Origin: Chloroflexota bacterium
Lineage (GTDB): Bacteria > Chloroflexota > UBA6077
DNA length: 10,475 bases
Direction: 5' to 3'
Assembly (NCBI GenBank): GCA_023380955.1
Contig: JAMCTB010000247.1
Coordinates: 1 to 10,475, forward strand
Shown: one piece after another, positions 1-8,638 of the stretch
Numbering within the stretch: position 1 is the first letter of the stretch
Layout: every line of letters begins with the position of its first letter
The notes under the pieces: generated by a model
The model's input: the letters and a program-made list of their open reading frames with translations, nothing else
Databases searched by the model: none
Told to the model about the DNA's origin: nothing
Program-made: the position numbers and the translations under genes

Positions 1-990
<990 letters not shown>

Positions 991-3900
991 TCAGCGCTCC
1001 AGCCTTGAGATGTCCACGTCCATGACGTGGGTGGCATCTACTGTCGCGTCCTCCAACAGGGGGATGTTCTCATCCTCCTCGTTCAGGATCTCCACTGCGA
1101 GCCCCAGGCTCTGGAGTTCCTTCACCAGCACCTTGAAGGACTCGGGCACGCCGGCCTCGAAGATCTGGTCACCCTTCACTATGGCCTCGTAGGTCTTGAC
1201 TCGACCCACCACGTCGTCGGACTTCACCGTCAAGATCTCCTGGAGGATGTGAGCGGCGCCGTAGGCCTCCAGGGCCCAAACCTCCATCTCACCAAACCTC
1301 TGGCCACCGAACTGGGCCTTGCCACCCAGCGGCTGCTGGGTAATCAGGGAGTAGGGACCCGTCGACCGGGCGTGGATCTTGTCCTCCACCAGGTGCACCA
1401 GCTTCAGCATGTAGATCTGGCCCACCGTCACCGGCTGCTCGAAGGGCTCCCCCGTCCGGCCGTCGTACATGGTGATCTTGCCGGAGGTGGGGAGACCAGC
1501 CTTCTCCAGCAGCGCCCGGATGTCCCCCTCCGAGGCGCCGTCGAACACCGGCGTGGCCACCTTGATGCCCAGCACCGAGGCCGCCCAGCCCAGATGGGTC
1601 TCCAGGATCTGCCCCACGTTCATTCGGGAGGGCACACCGATCGGGTTCAGGATGATCTCGATGGGGGTGCCGTCGGGCAGGTAGGGCATGTCCTCGATGG
1701 GAAGGATCTTGGAGATCACACCCTTGTTGCCGTGGCGCCCCGCCATCTTGTCGCCTTCGGAGATCTTCCGCTTCTGAGCGATGCTGACCCGCACCAGCTT
1801 GTTGACGCCGGCCGGCAGCTCGTCGTGGCTGCCGCGCTCGAAGACCCGAACGTCCACCACCTTGCCCCGCTCGCCGTGGGGCACCCGCAGGGAGGTGTCC
1901 TTCACCTCTCGAGCCTTCTCACCGAAGATGGCCCTCAGCAGCCTCTCCTCGGCCGTCAGCTCGGTCTCGCCCTTGGGGGTGATCTTTCCCACCAGGATGT
2001 CCCCAGGCCCCACCTCGGCGCCAACCCGAATGATCCCGTACTCGTCCAGGTCCCTCAGGCTATCCTCGCCGACGTTGGGAATGTCCCGGGTGATCTCCTC
2101 GGGACCCAGCTTGGTGTCCCGGGCTTCGATCTCGTGCTTCTCTATGTGAATGGAAGTGAACTTGTCCTCGCGGACGATGGTCTCACTCAGGATGATGGCG
2201 TCCTCGAAGTTGTACCCCTCCCAGGACATGAAGGCCACCAGGACGTTCTGTCCCAGGGCCAGCTCGCCGCGCTGGGTCGAGGAGCTGTCGGCCAGGGCCT
2301 GGCCCGCCTTCACCCGCTGGCCCCGCACCACGATGGGGCGCTGGTTGAGGCAGGTGCCCTGGTTCGACCGCAGGAACTTGATCAGTGGGTAGCTGTGCCG
2401 GTTCCCCTCGGGGTCAACGACGACCACCTCCCGAGCGGTCGAAGACTCCACGACGCCATCCGTCCTGGCCAGGGTCACCTGGCCCGAGTCCTGGGCCGAC
2501 TGCGCCTCCATGCCGGTGCCCACCAGGGGAGCCTCGGGCTGCAGCAGCGGCACCGCCTGGCGCTGCATGTTGGAGCCCATCAGGGCGCGGTTGGCGTCGT
2601 CGTGCTCCAGGAAGGGGATCAAGGCCGTGGCCACGCTAACCGTCTGCTTCGGGGACACGTCCACGAAGTCGATCCGCTCCGGCACTTCCAGCAGGAACTT
2701 CTCGCCGTGGCGGACCGAGATCCTCTCATCCACGAAGGTGCCGTCCGGGTTCAACTGGACGTTGGCCTGGGCCACGGTGTACAGGTCCTCTTCATCGGCC
2801 GTGAGCCGCTGAATCTCGTCGGAAACGAAGGGCCGCACGTCCACTTCCTGCGCAGGCAGCTTCGCCAGGGTGTCGGCCAGCTTCGCGTCGATCAGGGTGC
2901 CCGGCTCGGCGATCACCGCGTTGGTCACCGGATCGGTTACCCGCTGCCTCACATACCGGCCCGTCGCTGAGGAGGGCTGATTCGGGACCCGCCGGTAGAC
3001 CTTCCGGTACGGGGTGTCGATGAAGCCGAACTGGTTGATCTGCCCGTAGGTGGCGAGGCTACCGATCAGGCCGATGTTGGGACCTTCGGGGGTCTCGATA
3101 GGGCAGATCCGGCCGTAGTGGCTGTGATGGACGTCGCGAACCTCGAAACCGGCCCGGTCTCGGCTGAGACCGCCGGGGCCCAGAGCCGACAGACGACGCT
3201 TGTGGGTCAGCTCCGCCAGCGGGTTGGTCTGGTCCATGAACTGGGAGAGCTGGCTGCCGCCGAAGAACTCCCTCATGGCCGCCACCACCGGCCTGATGTT
3301 GATGAGGCCGGCGGGCGTCGCCTGCTCCGCCTCCTGGATGGTCATGCGCTCCTTCACCACCCGCTCCATGCGGAGCAACCCAACCCGGAACTGGTTCTGG
3401 ATCAGCTCGCCCACCGCGCGAACCCGCCGGTTCCCCAGGTGGTCGATGTCGTCCGGCCGCCCCTGGCCGTTGTTGATCTGGATCATCCTCTTCACGATCT
3501 CGGTCAGGTCCTGAGGCGTGAGCACCCGCTCGGTCATCGCGATGTCCAGACTCAGCCGGCGGTTCAGCTTGTACCGGCCCACCCGGCCCAGGTCGTAGCG
3601 GCGGAAGTTGAAGAACAGGGAGTTCAGCAGGTTCCGAGCGTTCTCCGGGTTGGGGGGATCGCCCGGCCGCAGCCGGCGGTAGAACTCCAGCAGCGCATCC
3701 TCGGTGGAGCGCGCAACATCCTTTTCTATAGTAGTCGGGATGAACTGGTGCTCCTGGTCGGTGTCCACCTCTCGATACAGCTCCACCAGCGCCTCGTCGC
3801 CGCCGAAGCCGATGGCCCGCAGCAGGGTGGTCACCGGGATCTTCCGCTTCCGGTCCACCTTCACCGAGAGGACGTCCCGGTTGCTGGTCTCGAACTCCAG

Positions 3901-4425
3901 CCAGGCGCCGCGGTTGGGGATCAGCTTCCCCATACAGAGTGCGCGGCCGCTGGAGGGATCCTCTTCCACCGTGAAGTACACACCAGGGGACCGAACCAAC
4001 TGGCTAACGACAACCCGCTCGGCACCGTTTATAATGAAGGTACCGTTCGCGGTCATGAGCGGGAAGTCGCCCATGAATATGTCCTGTTCCTTGATCTCGC
4101 CGGTCTGCTTAATGTGAAGACGGGCCTTCACCCGAAGGGGAGCGGCGTAGGTCATGTCCCGCTCGCGACACTCCTGCTCGGAGCACTTCGGCTCGTCGAA
4201 ACGGTAGCTTTCGAAGGTGAGTTCCAGGTTGCGGCCGGTGAAATCCTGGATGGGGGAGATCTCAGCAAAGAGTTCCTTCAGACCTTCCTCTTGAAACCAC
4301 CTGAACGAGTCACGCTGCACCTGAATCAAGTTTGGGATCTGCATAACATCAGAGATGCGCGCAAACGAGAGCCTACCGCCCCCGTCCACAGTGGTCAATG
4401 AGGTAGAAGGACGAGCAAGAGTCAT
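991..4425 (-). CDS. rpoB: DNA-directed RNA polymerase subunit beta
   Basis: This is the complete beta subunit, 1144 residues, close to the Thermus length and shorter than E. coli, so the large E. coli-type insertions are absent. Beta forms the other claw and much of the active-site channel and is the target of rifampicin. Recognisable blocks are [13 protein letters not shown] and [14 protein letters not shown] (the rifampicin region, about 390-420), [15 protein letters not shown], and [16 protein letters not shown] (about 890-905). Asp398, His408 and Ser413, equivalent to E. coli Asp516, His526 and Ser531, have the sensitive-type identity. I place the start at ATG 4425 because GGAGGG (4435-4440) sits exactly 9 nt upstream; an in-frame TTG at 4434 abuts that ribosome site and is unlikely. 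It is cotranscribed with rpoC. No rplJ or rplL precedes it; instead a promoter and divergent tRNA genes lie upstream. Confidence 0.98.
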   Translation of the reverse strand: MTLARPSTSLTTVDGGGRLSFARISDVMQIPNLIQVQRDSFRWFQEEGLKELFAEISPIQDFTGRNLELTFESYRFDEPKCSEQECRERDMTYAAPLRVKARLHIKQTGEIKEQDIFMGDFPLMTANGTFIINGAERVVVSQLVRSPGVYFTVEEDPSSGRALCMGKLIPNRGAWLEFETSNRDVLSVKVDRKRKIPVTTLLRAIGFGGDEALVELYREVDTDQEHQFIPTTIEKDVARSTEDALLEFYRRLRPGDPPNPENARNLLNSLFFNFRRYDLGRVGRYKLNRRLSLDIAMTERVLTPQDLTEIVKRMIQINNGQGRPDDIDHLGNRRVRAVGELIQNQFRVGLLRMERVVKERMTIQEAEQATPAGLINIRPVVAAMREFFGGSQLSQFMDQTNPLAELTHKRRLSALGPGGLSRDRAGFEVRDVHHSHYGRICPIETPEGPNIGLIGSLATYGQINQFGFIDTPYRKVYRRVPNQPSSATGRYVRQRVTDPVTNAVIAEPGTLIDAKLADTLAKLPAQEVDVRPFVSDEIQRLTADEEDLYTVAQANVQLNPDGTFVDERISVRHGEKFLLEVPERIDFVDVSPKQTVSVATALIPFLEHDDANRALMGSNMQRQAVPLLQPEAPLVGTGMEAQSAQDSGQVTLARTDGVVESSTAREVVVVDPEGNRHSYPLIKFLRSNQGTCLNQRPIVVRGQRVKAGQALADSSSTQRGELALGQNVLVAFMSWEGYNFEDAIILSETIVREDKFTSIHIEKHEIEARDTKLGPEEITRDIPNVGEDSLRDLDEYGIIRVGAEVGPGDILVGKITPKGETELTAEERLLRAIFGEKAREVKDTSLRVPHGERGKVVDVRVFERGSHDELPAGVNKLVRVSIAQKRKISEGDKMAGRHGNKGVISKILPIEDMPYLPDGTPIEIILNPIGVPSRMNVGQILETHLGWAASVLGIKVATPVFDGASEGDIRALLEKAGLPTSGKITMYDGRTGEPFEQPVTVGQIYMLKLVHLVEDKIHARSTGPYSLITQQPLGGKAQFGGQRFGEMEVWALEAYGAAHILQEILTVKSDDVVGRVKTYEAIVKGDQIFEAGVPESFKVLVKELQSLGLAVEILNEEDENIPLLEDATVDATHVMDVDISRLER

Positions 4426-4434
4426 GAACTGCAA

Positions 4435-4440
4435 CCCTCC
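4435..4440 (-). promoter_or_regulatory. rpoB ribosome binding site
   Basis: The minus strand reads GGAGGG, then 9 nt, then ATG. This decides the start at 4425 over the TTG at 4434, which directly touches the Shine-Dalgarno sequence. Confidence 0.85.
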
Positions 4441-4473
4441 GCACTAGTCGTGGCAGGCGTGAACTGGGCATTC

Positions 4474-4500
4474 TTTGGCCGTAAAGATCAGTTTACCAAA
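4474..4500. repeat. Nested inverted repeat over the rpoB -10 and start region
   Basis: The arms GTAAA (4481-4485) and TTTAC (4492-4496) flank 6 nt, and an outer TTTGG (4474-4478) and CCAAA (4496-4500) flank those; the inner and outer right arms share C4496. The symmetric element covers the rpoB -10 hexamer and the predicted start site. It could be a repressor operator or, as RNA, a weak 5' hairpin. The arms are short, so chance is possible. Confidence 0.4.
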
Positions 4501-4518
4501 CCACAAGAGGTGAGTCAA
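4490..4518 (-). promoter_or_regulatory. Sigma-70-type promoter for rpoBC
   Basis: On the minus strand a -35 element TTGACT (4513-4518, 5 of 6 consensus) is separated by exactly 17 nt from a -10 element TAAACT (4490-4495, 4 of 6). Transcription would begin near 4483, giving a leader of roughly 58 nt before the rpoB ATG. No other pair of elements in the upstream region is as good. The -10 lies inside an inverted repeat, described separately. Confidence 0.7.
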
Positions 4519-4703
4519 CCTACTTGGCCAGAAAAGCACATAAGTTTGACACCCAACCTCCTGGCGGTGTCGGGCGCAAACTGCCACGGAAAGCTATGTC
4601 AACCGAGACGAAAAGCAATAATCGGGCCACTCTCCGGGGCTACTATTCCGGCCGGTATTCCCCCTCGGCAGCTCCTTCCGAACTCGGACCACCCCCCCAA
4701 CCC

Positions 4704-4733
4704 TTTACATCGCAAGCCTCGATCGGATATAAT
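4704..4733 (+). promoter_or_regulatory. Strong sigma-70-type promoter for the tRNA cluster
   Basis: The -35 TTTACA (4704-4709, 5 of 6 consensus) and the perfect -10 TATAAT (4728-4733) are separated by 18 nt. The predicted start at about 4740 is only a few bases before tRNA-Lys at 4746, as expected of a stable-RNA promoter with a very short 5' leader. Confidence 0.88.
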
Positions 4734-4745
4734 TCAGTTGCGCTT

Positions 4746-4821
4746 GGGCCGCTAGCTCAACTGGCAGAGCAAGTGACTCTTAATCACTTGGTTACAGGTT
4801 CGAGTCCTGTGCGGCTCACCA
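4746..4821 (+). tRNA. tRNA-Lys (anticodon CTT)
   Basis: This is a complete cloverleaf read by eye. The acceptor stem is GGGCCGC with GCGGCTC (one G-U pair), the D stem GCTC with GAGC, and the anticodon stem AGTGA with TCACT around the loop CTCTTAA, giving anticodon CTT for the lysine codon AAG. The T stem is ACAGG with CCTGT around TTCGAGT. The discriminator is A4818 and the CCA end is encoded at 4819-4821. It is the first gene of the cluster, 12 nt after the -10 element. Confidence 0.96.
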
Positions 4822-4825
4822 GAGC

Positions 4826-4908
4826 GGGGGAGTGTCGGAATTGGTAGACGAGCATGACTTAGGATCATGTGGAGATGATCCGTGTGGGTTCGAGTCCCAC
4901 CTTCCCCA
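4826..4908 (+). tRNA. tRNA-Leu (anticodon TAG)
   Basis: This is a class II tRNA with a long variable arm. The acceptor GGGGGAG pairs with CTTCCCC (one G-U). The anticodon stem CATGA pairs with TCATG around CTTAGGA, giving anticodon TAG for CUA-type leucine codons. A variable stem GGA/TCC and the T stem GTGGG/CCCAC around TTCGAGT are present. The discriminator is A4908, followed by CTG, so unlike its two neighbours the CCA end is not encoded and must be added by nucleotidyltransferase. It starts 4 nt after tRNA-Lys, so the two share a precursor. Confidence 0.95.
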
Positions 4909-4915
4909 CTGACGA

Positions 4916-4948
4916 CGAGCAAGAAGCGAGAGACCGACGGGTTGCTCG
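4916..4948 (+). other. Hairpin in the tRNA-Leu to tRNA-Gly spacer
   Basis: CGAGCAA (4916-4922) is the inverse of TTGCTCG (4942-4948), giving a 7-bp stem with a 19-nt loop. It would separate the two tRNA moieties in a polycistronic precursor and may be a processing element; no U-tract follows, so it is not a terminator. Confidence 0.4.
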
Positions 4949-4969
4949 CATCTTGTCGATTAGAATAGT

Positions 4970-5044
4970 GCGGAAGTGGCTCAGTGGTAGAGCATCTCCT
5001 TGCCAAGGAGAGGGTCGCGAGTTCGAATCTCGTCTTCCGCTCCA
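4970..5044 (+). tRNA. tRNA-Gly (anticodon GCC)
   Basis: The acceptor GCGGAAG pairs with CTTCCGC, the D stem is GCTC/GAGC, and the anticodon stem TCTCC/GGAGA encloses TTGCCAA, giving anticodon GCC for glycine codons GGC/GGU. The T stem is GCGAG/CTCGT around TTCGAAT. The discriminator is T5041, usual for bacterial tRNA-Gly, and CCA is encoded at 5042-5044. No promoter is visible in the 61-nt spacer after tRNA-Leu, so it is probably part of the same transcript. Confidence 0.96.
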
Positions 5045-5058
5045 CGGTTCAAAGAGGT

Positions 5059-5083
5059 CGAGGCAGGGTCGATCCCAGCCTCG
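5059..5083 (+). other. Hairpin downstream of tRNA-Gly
   Basis: CGAGGC (5059-5064) pairs with GCCTCG (5078-5083), and inside an A-A mismatch GGG pairs with CCC around a 5-nt loop. It is followed by CCTTTCC rather than a run of T, so termination is uncertain; 3' processing or protection of the tRNA transcript is as likely. Confidence 0.45.
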
Positions 5084-5111
5084 CCTTTCCTATAGCAGAC
5101 AGTCACCAGCT

Positions 5112-5139
5112 TTGGGCTCTTTAGTGTTAAAGAGCCCAA
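5112..5139 (+). terminator. Perfect 12-bp hairpin before tig, probable terminator or attenuator of the tRNA operon
   Basis: TTGGGCTCTTTA (5112-5123) and TAAAGAGCCCAA (5128-5139) are exact inverse complements around the loop GTGT. The following TTGTGT is a poor U-tract, so termination of the tRNA transcript may be partial. Read the other way there is no T-run either. Position and perfection argue for a real regulatory structure; its exact function is inferred. Confidence 0.55.
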
Positions 5140-5148
5140 TTGTGTAAC
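5120..5148 (+). promoter_or_regulatory. Weak candidate promoter for tig
   Basis: TTTAGT (5120-5125) and TGTAAC (5143-5148) are 17 nt apart, matching 3 of 6 and 4 of 6 consensus bases, with a start near 5155 and a leader of about 38 nt. It is the only candidate I can find between the hairpin and tig. Its -35 overlaps the hairpin. Readthrough from the tRNA promoter is the alternative. Confidence 0.22.
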
Positions 5149-5192
5149 AGCCGCGCGAGCCTCGGCGGCAGCAAGAAGGAGATGACAGTTTC

Positions 5193-6530
5193 GTGAAGGT
5201 AACTGCCTCTGAGATCGAGGGCAGCCAAGTCGTCCTCGATATGGAGATCGAACCCGAACGCGTCGACAAGGCCATGGAGAGGGCTTATCGCCGCGTGGCC
5301 TCTCGAGTGAACGTCCCCGGTTTCCGTCGCGGCAAGGCGCCTCGCGTCATGGTGGAGCGGCTGGTGGGCCGAGAAGCCCTCATGAACGAGGCCATCGAAG
5401 CCCTGATCCCGGAAGTCTATCAGGAGGCGGTTCGCGAGACCGGCATCGAGCCGGTGGACCAGCCCAAGCTGGACATCGTCAGCGCCGAGCCCCTCTCCGT
5501 CAAAGCCACGGTTCCCGTCCGCCCCAAGGTAGAGCTGGGCGACTACCGGGCCATCCGCCAATCCGAGCAGATCCCCGAGGTCACCGATGAGCAGTTGGAG
5601 AGGACCCTGGAGAGCCTGCGGCAGTCCAGGGTCCAGTGGGTGCCCGTGGAGCGGGAGATCCAGTCCGGAGATCTGGCCACCGTCGACATCAAGGGCCGAG
5701 TGGAAGACCGGACCTTCGTGGATAGCCAGGGGATCCAGGTGATCCTCGACCCCGAGCGGCAGATCATCGCCCCCGGCGTCGTCGAGCAGATCCTGGGAAT
5801 GAAGGCGGGAGACCGCAAAGCCTTCGACGTGGCTCTTCCCCAGGACTTCTCTGAGAAGGATCTGGCAGGAAAGGAAGCCATCCTGGAGGTCGGGGTCACC
5901 AAGATCGAAGAGAAGCAGGTGCCGGCCCTGGACGACGAGCTGGCCCGATCCCTGGGCGAGTACTCCGACCTGGAAGCCCTGCGGCAAGCGGTGCGCAAGG
6001 AGCTGGAGGAGCAGGTCAAGGCCCAGGCCAGGCAGAATCTAGAGGATTCGGTCCTGGCGGCGGTCATCGATCAGGCCAACGCGGAGCCCCCCACCCCGTG
6101 GGTGGAGGGGCAGGCGGAGGCGCTGCGCAGGAATACCCAGCAGGGGCTCGGCCGCGAAGGTCTCACCATGGAGCAGTTCCTCGGCTTCAGCAACCGGACC
6201 GAGGAGAGCTTCCAGGAAGAGCTGCATAACAACGCGCGGCGGCAACTCAAGCGAACCCTGGTTCTTGACGCAGTGGCCGACGTCGAAGGGATAACGGTGA
6301 GCGACGAAGAGTTGAACACCGCCCTGGAGCAGGCTATCGCCGGTCGCGGCGGTAGGGTTGATGCTGCGGAAAGGGAACGGCTGAGGGCCAACCTCCGCTC
6401 CCTGCTTAGGGAGCGCAAGACCGTGGCGCGGCTGGTCGAGATGGCCACGGGTGGGGAGGAGACGACGGCTGAGGCCGGTGAGGCGGAAGCCCCCGCAGCT
6501 ACGGAGATGCAAACAGAGGAAGAAGCATGA
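5193..6530 (+). CDS. tig: Trigger factor, ribosome-associated chaperone and peptidyl-prolyl isomerase
   Basis: Trigger factor sits at the ribosomal exit tunnel and shields nascent chains; it also catalyses proline isomerisation. This 445-residue protein has the three family domains. The N-terminal ribosome-binding domain carries the signature GFRRGKAP at 43-50, the same position as in E. coli. An FKBP-type isomerase domain lies at about 150-240 ([12 protein letters not shown], then [15 protein letters not shown]). The C-terminal helical chaperone domain ends near residue 415. A Glu/Ala/Thr-rich acidic tail of about 25-30 residues follows and is probably disordered. The start is GTG at 5193, supported by AGGAG (5177-5181) 11 nt upstream. 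The stop overlaps the clpP start by 4 nt (ATGA), so the two are translationally coupled in the tig-clpP-clpX operon. Confidence 0.96.
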   Translation: MKVTASEIEGSQVVLDMEIEPERVDKAMERAYRRVASRVNVPGFRRGKAPRVMVERLVGREALMNEAIEALIPEVYQEAVRETGIEPVDQPKLDIVSAEPLSVKATVPVRPKVELGDYRAIRQSEQIPEVTDEQLERTLESLRQSRVQWVPVEREIQSGDLATVDIKGRVEDRTFVDSQGIQVILDPERQIIAPGVVEQILGMKAGDRKAFDVALPQDFSEKDLAGKEAILEVGVTKIEEKQVPALDDELARSLGEYSDLEALRQAVRKELEEQVKAQARQNLEDSVLAAVIDQANAEPPTPWVEGQAEALRRNTQQGLGREGLTMEQFLGFSNRTEESFQEELHNNARRQLKRTLVLDAVADVEGITVSDEELNTALEQAIAGRGGRVDAAERERLRANLRSLLRERKTVARLVEMATGGEETTAEAGEAEAPAATEMQTEEEA

Positions 6531-7171
6531 TCCCCGACTATCTGAGAAACCCGGACTATCTCAAGAGACACGAAGACCAGATCAGGAATCAGCTCGTTCC
6601 GATGGTGATTGAGACCACCAATCGAGGCGAAAGGGCTTTCGACATCTATTCGCTCCTGCTGAAAGAGCGGATCGTGTTTCTCGGAACCCCGATTGACGAC
6701 ACCATCGCCAACCTAATCATCGCGCAGCTGCTCTATCTGGACCGCGAGGACCCGGAGAAGGATATCAATATGTATATCCACACCCCGGGTGGTATCATTA
6801 CCGCGGGACTGGCCATCTACGACACAATGCAGCTGATCAAACCGGACGTCGCCACCATCTGCGTCGGCTTTGCCGCCAGCATGGGCACGGTTCTGCTGGT
6901 CGGCGGTGCCAAGGAGAAGCGGTACGCCCTCCCCAACTCCACCGTCATGATCCATCAGGCATCGGGCGGTTTCGAGGGGGCGGCTGCTGACATCGAGATC
7001 CGCGCCAAGGAGATCCTTCGCCTCCAGAACCGCATTCGGGAGATCATGGCCCTCCATACAGGCCAGCCCCTGGAGCGGATCATCCGGGACACCGATCGCG
7101 ACTTCTTTATGGACGCCAACCAGGCGAAAGAGTACGGCATCGTCGATAGCGTCCTGGAGAAGCGCCCCTAG
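6527..7171 (+). CDS. clpP: ATP-dependent Clp protease proteolytic subunit
   Basis: ClpP is the self-compartmentalised serine peptidase that assembles as two stacked heptamers and degrades proteins fed to it by Clp ATPases. The 214-residue product has the complete triad: Ser118 in GFAASMG, His143 in MIHQASGG, and Asp192 in DTDRDFF, with the same spacing as E. coli ClpP. The conserved N-terminal loop [19 protein letters not shown] begins only at about residue 24. The first 20 or so residues ([20 protein letters not shown]) are therefore an extension, plausibly a propeptide removed on assembly as in E. coli, though longer. The ATG overlaps the tig stop, and AGAGGA (6515-6520) lies 6 nt upstream, supporting this start. 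The partner ATPase clpX follows. Confidence 0.98.
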   Translation: MIPDYLRNPDYLKRHEDQIRNQLVPMVIETTNRGERAFDIYSLLLKERIVFLGTPIDDTIANLIIAQLLYLDREDPEKDINMYIHTPGGIITAGLAIYDTMQLIKPDVATICVGFAASMGTVLLVGGAKEKRYALPNSTVMIHQASGGFEGAAADIEIRAKEILRLQNRIREIMALHTGQPLERIIRDTDRDFFMDANQAKEYGIVDSVLEKRP

Positions 7172-7205
7172 CCGGCCCGGTCACCTACCAGTAGCCAGCA
7201 AAGGC

Positions 7206-7245
7206 GAGGGGGCCTTCGGGCTCGTAGCGCCGAAGGTTCCCCCTC
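7206..7245 (+). other. Strong hairpin in the clpP-clpX gap
   Basis: GAGGGGG (7206-7212) pairs with CCCCCTC (7239-7245) and CCTTCGG (7213-7219) with CCGAAGG (7230-7236). This gives 14 bp interrupted by a 2-nt bulge, with a 10-nt loop. No U-tract follows on either strand, so it is not a standard intrinsic terminator; it may stabilise the tig-clpP 3' end, cause pausing, or attenuate clpX. Confidence 0.6.
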
Positions 7246-7263
7246 CCTGGACCGCAGATGAGC

Positions 7264-7281
7264 GCGGGCAAAGACGCCCGC
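7264..7281 (+). other. Second short hairpin upstream of clpX
   Basis: GCGGGC (7264-7269) and GCCCGC (7276-7281) form a 6-bp GC stem around AAAGAC, 18 nt after the larger hairpin and 37 nt before the clpX Shine-Dalgarno. Such short GC stems arise by chance in GC-rich DNA, so only its position makes it notable. Confidence 0.35.
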
Positions 7282-7318
7282 CGCACAACACGAATTAGCT
7301 TCCCGCAAACCCGCAAAG

Positions 7319-7324
7319 AGGAGG
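7319..7324 (+). promoter_or_regulatory. clpX ribosome binding site
   Basis: A consensus AGGAGG lies 11 nt before ATG 7336. The in-frame ATG at 7258 has only a pyrimidine-rich stretch before it, so this site decides the clpX start. Confidence 0.85.
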
Positions 7325-7335
7325 ACCGTTCGAAG

Positions 7336-8619
7336 ATGGCCAACCAGCGACCGACCCGCGGTCAGTACCACTGTTCTTTCTGTGGAAAGAGCCAGGACCA
7401 GGTGCGCCGCTTGATCGCGGGGCCCGGTGCCGTCTACATCTGCGATGAGTGTGTAGACCTATGCCGCGAGATCATCGATGAGGAGTCTCAGCCGGCAGCC
7501 CGGGCTAAGGTTCCCCTGTCCAAGGTTCCAACCCCCAAGAGGATTCTCGAGCAGCTTAATTCCTACGTCATAGGACAGGAACGGGCCAAGAAGGTTCTCT
7601 CAGTAGCGGTGTACAACCACTACAAGCGCGTCAACGCGGGGATGCAGATCGACGACGTCGAGCTTCAGAAGAGCAACATCTTGATGGTGGGGCCGACGGG
7701 TTGCGGCAAGACGCTGCTGGCTCAGACCCTCGCCAAGGTCCTGGATGTTCCCTTCTGCATCGCAGACGCCACCGCCCTCACCGAGGCCGGCTACGTGGGC
7801 GAGGATGTCGAGAACATACTGCTCCGACTGATCCAGGCTGCCGATTTCGATATCCCCAGGGCCGAGCGGGGCATCGTCTACATCGACGAGATCGACAAGA
7901 TCGCCCGCAAGAGCGACAACCCCTCCCTCACCCGAGACGTCTCGGGCGAAGGGGTGCAGCAGGCCTTGCTGAAAATCATCGAGGGCACCGTCGCCAACGT
8001 GCCGCCTCAGGGCGGGCGCAAGCACCCTCATCAGGATTTCATCCAGATCAACACCGCCAACATCCTCTTCGTCTGCGGCGGGGCCTTCGAGGGGCTGGAG
8101 GAGATCGTGGCCAAGAGGGTCGGCGCTAAGCGGACCATCGGTTTCACCGCCGAGCGCAGGACCGACGAGGAGAAGTCCACCCTGCTGCACCAGTTGACCG
8201 CCGATGATCTGCTGCACTACGGACTGATCCCGGAGTTCATCGGCCGGCTTCCGGTGACCGTGAGCATCGACCAGCTCTCCAGGCACGATCTGATGCGCAT
8301 CCTCACCGAGCCGAAGAACGCTATCACCAAGCAGTACGCCAAGTTCCTCTCCCTCGACAAGGTGGAACTGGTGTTCACACCCGATGCCCTGGAGGCAGCT
8401 GCCGAGGTGGCGCTCCGCCTCAAGACCGGCGCCCGCGGCCTCCGGACCATCATCGAGGACATCCTTCTCGACGTCATGTACGAGATACCCTCTCGCTCCG
8501 ACGTCAAGAAGTGCGTCATCAGCGCCGAGACCATCACCAGCCGGAAGGGTCCCCTGCTGCTGACTCGAGCCGAGCGCCCCATCGAAATGGACGAGCTTAA
8601 GGACGAGCAGTCGGCCTGA
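7336..8619 (+). CDS. clpX: ATP-dependent Clp protease ATP-binding subunit ClpX
   Basis: ClpX is a hexameric AAA+ unfoldase that recognises tagged substrates and threads them into ClpP. From ATG 7336 the protein has 427 residues, against 424 in E. coli. The N-terminal zinc-binding domain has CSFC (Cys13, Cys16) and CDEC (Cys36, Cys39). The Walker A motif is GPTGCGKT (119-126), with Cys where many homologues have Ser. The pore loop GYVG is at 152-155, Walker B VYIDEID at 181-187, the RKH loop GGRKHPHQ at 227-234, and the sensor-2 motif GARGLR at 365-370. The ClpP-docking loop IGF is intact at 268-270, so it should pair with the adjacent ClpP. An upstream in-frame ATG (7258) would add 26 residues but lacks a ribosome site. 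The gene lies 164 nt after clpP, with hairpins between. Confidence 0.98.
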   Translation: MANQRPTRGQYHCSFCGKSQDQVRRLIAGPGAVYICDECVDLCREIIDEESQPAARAKVPLSKVPTPKRILEQLNSYVIGQERAKKVLSVAVYNHYKRVNAGMQIDDVELQKSNILMVGPTGCGKTLLAQTLAKVLDVPFCIADATALTEAGYVGEDVENILLRLIQAADFDIPRAERGIVYIDEIDKIARKSDNPSLTRDVSGEGVQQALLKIIEGTVANVPPQGGRKHPHQDFIQINTANILFVCGGAFEGLEEIVAKRVGAKRTIGFTAERRTDEEKSTLLHQLTADDLLHYGLIPEFIGRLPVTVSIDQLSRHDLMRILTEPKNAITKQYAKFLSLDKVELVFTPDALEAAAEVALRLKTGARGLRTIIEDILLDVMYEIPSRSDVKKCVISAETITSRKGPLLLTRAERPIEMDELKDEQSA

Positions 8620-8638
8620 GGGGATGAGGTAGGCCACC

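Larger units (their letters stand above)
4426..4745. other. Divergent intergenic region between rpoB and the tRNA genes
   Basis: These 320 bp hold no convincing gene. They contain the rpoB Shine-Dalgarno, leader and promoter on the left and the tRNA promoter on the right. The middle (about 4520-4700) is pyrimidine-rich toward its right end and contains an isolated TTGACA on the minus strand (4597-4602) without a matching -10. Open frames running through it lack ribosome sites and continue into tRNA genes, so I treat them as non-coding. Confidence 0.8.

Noticed and set aside
1027..2970. Long plus-strand open frame opposite rpoB (647 codons)
   Set aside because: It is a shadow of the rpoB codon bias in GC-rich DNA: the translation is low-complexity His/Leu/Gly/Val-rich with no recognisable domain, and it lies wholly antisense to a secure gene.
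3118..4401. Second long plus-strand open frame opposite rpoB (427 codons)
   Set aside because: It has the same shadow character, no ribosome site and no family resemblance, and is fully antisense to conserved rpoB sequence.
4426..4434. TTG start at 4434 adding three residues to RpoB
   Set aside because: The TTG directly abuts GGAGGG, leaving no spacing; ATG 4425 has a 9-nt spacing.
4597..4602. Consensus TTGACA on the minus strand as a second rpoB promoter
   Set aside because: At 16-18 nt downstream the bases are GC-rich (around TTGCGC) and do not resemble a -10 element.
4752..5045. Minus-strand open frame reading MERKTRFELATLSLARR...
   Set aside because: It runs antisense through three tRNA genes; this kind of peptide is a well-known false protein from tRNA regions.
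7258..7335. Upstream in-frame ATG giving ClpX a 26-residue N-terminal extension
   Set aside because: No Shine-Dalgarno precedes 7258, whereas AGGAGG lies before 7336, and the shorter form has the normal ClpX length.
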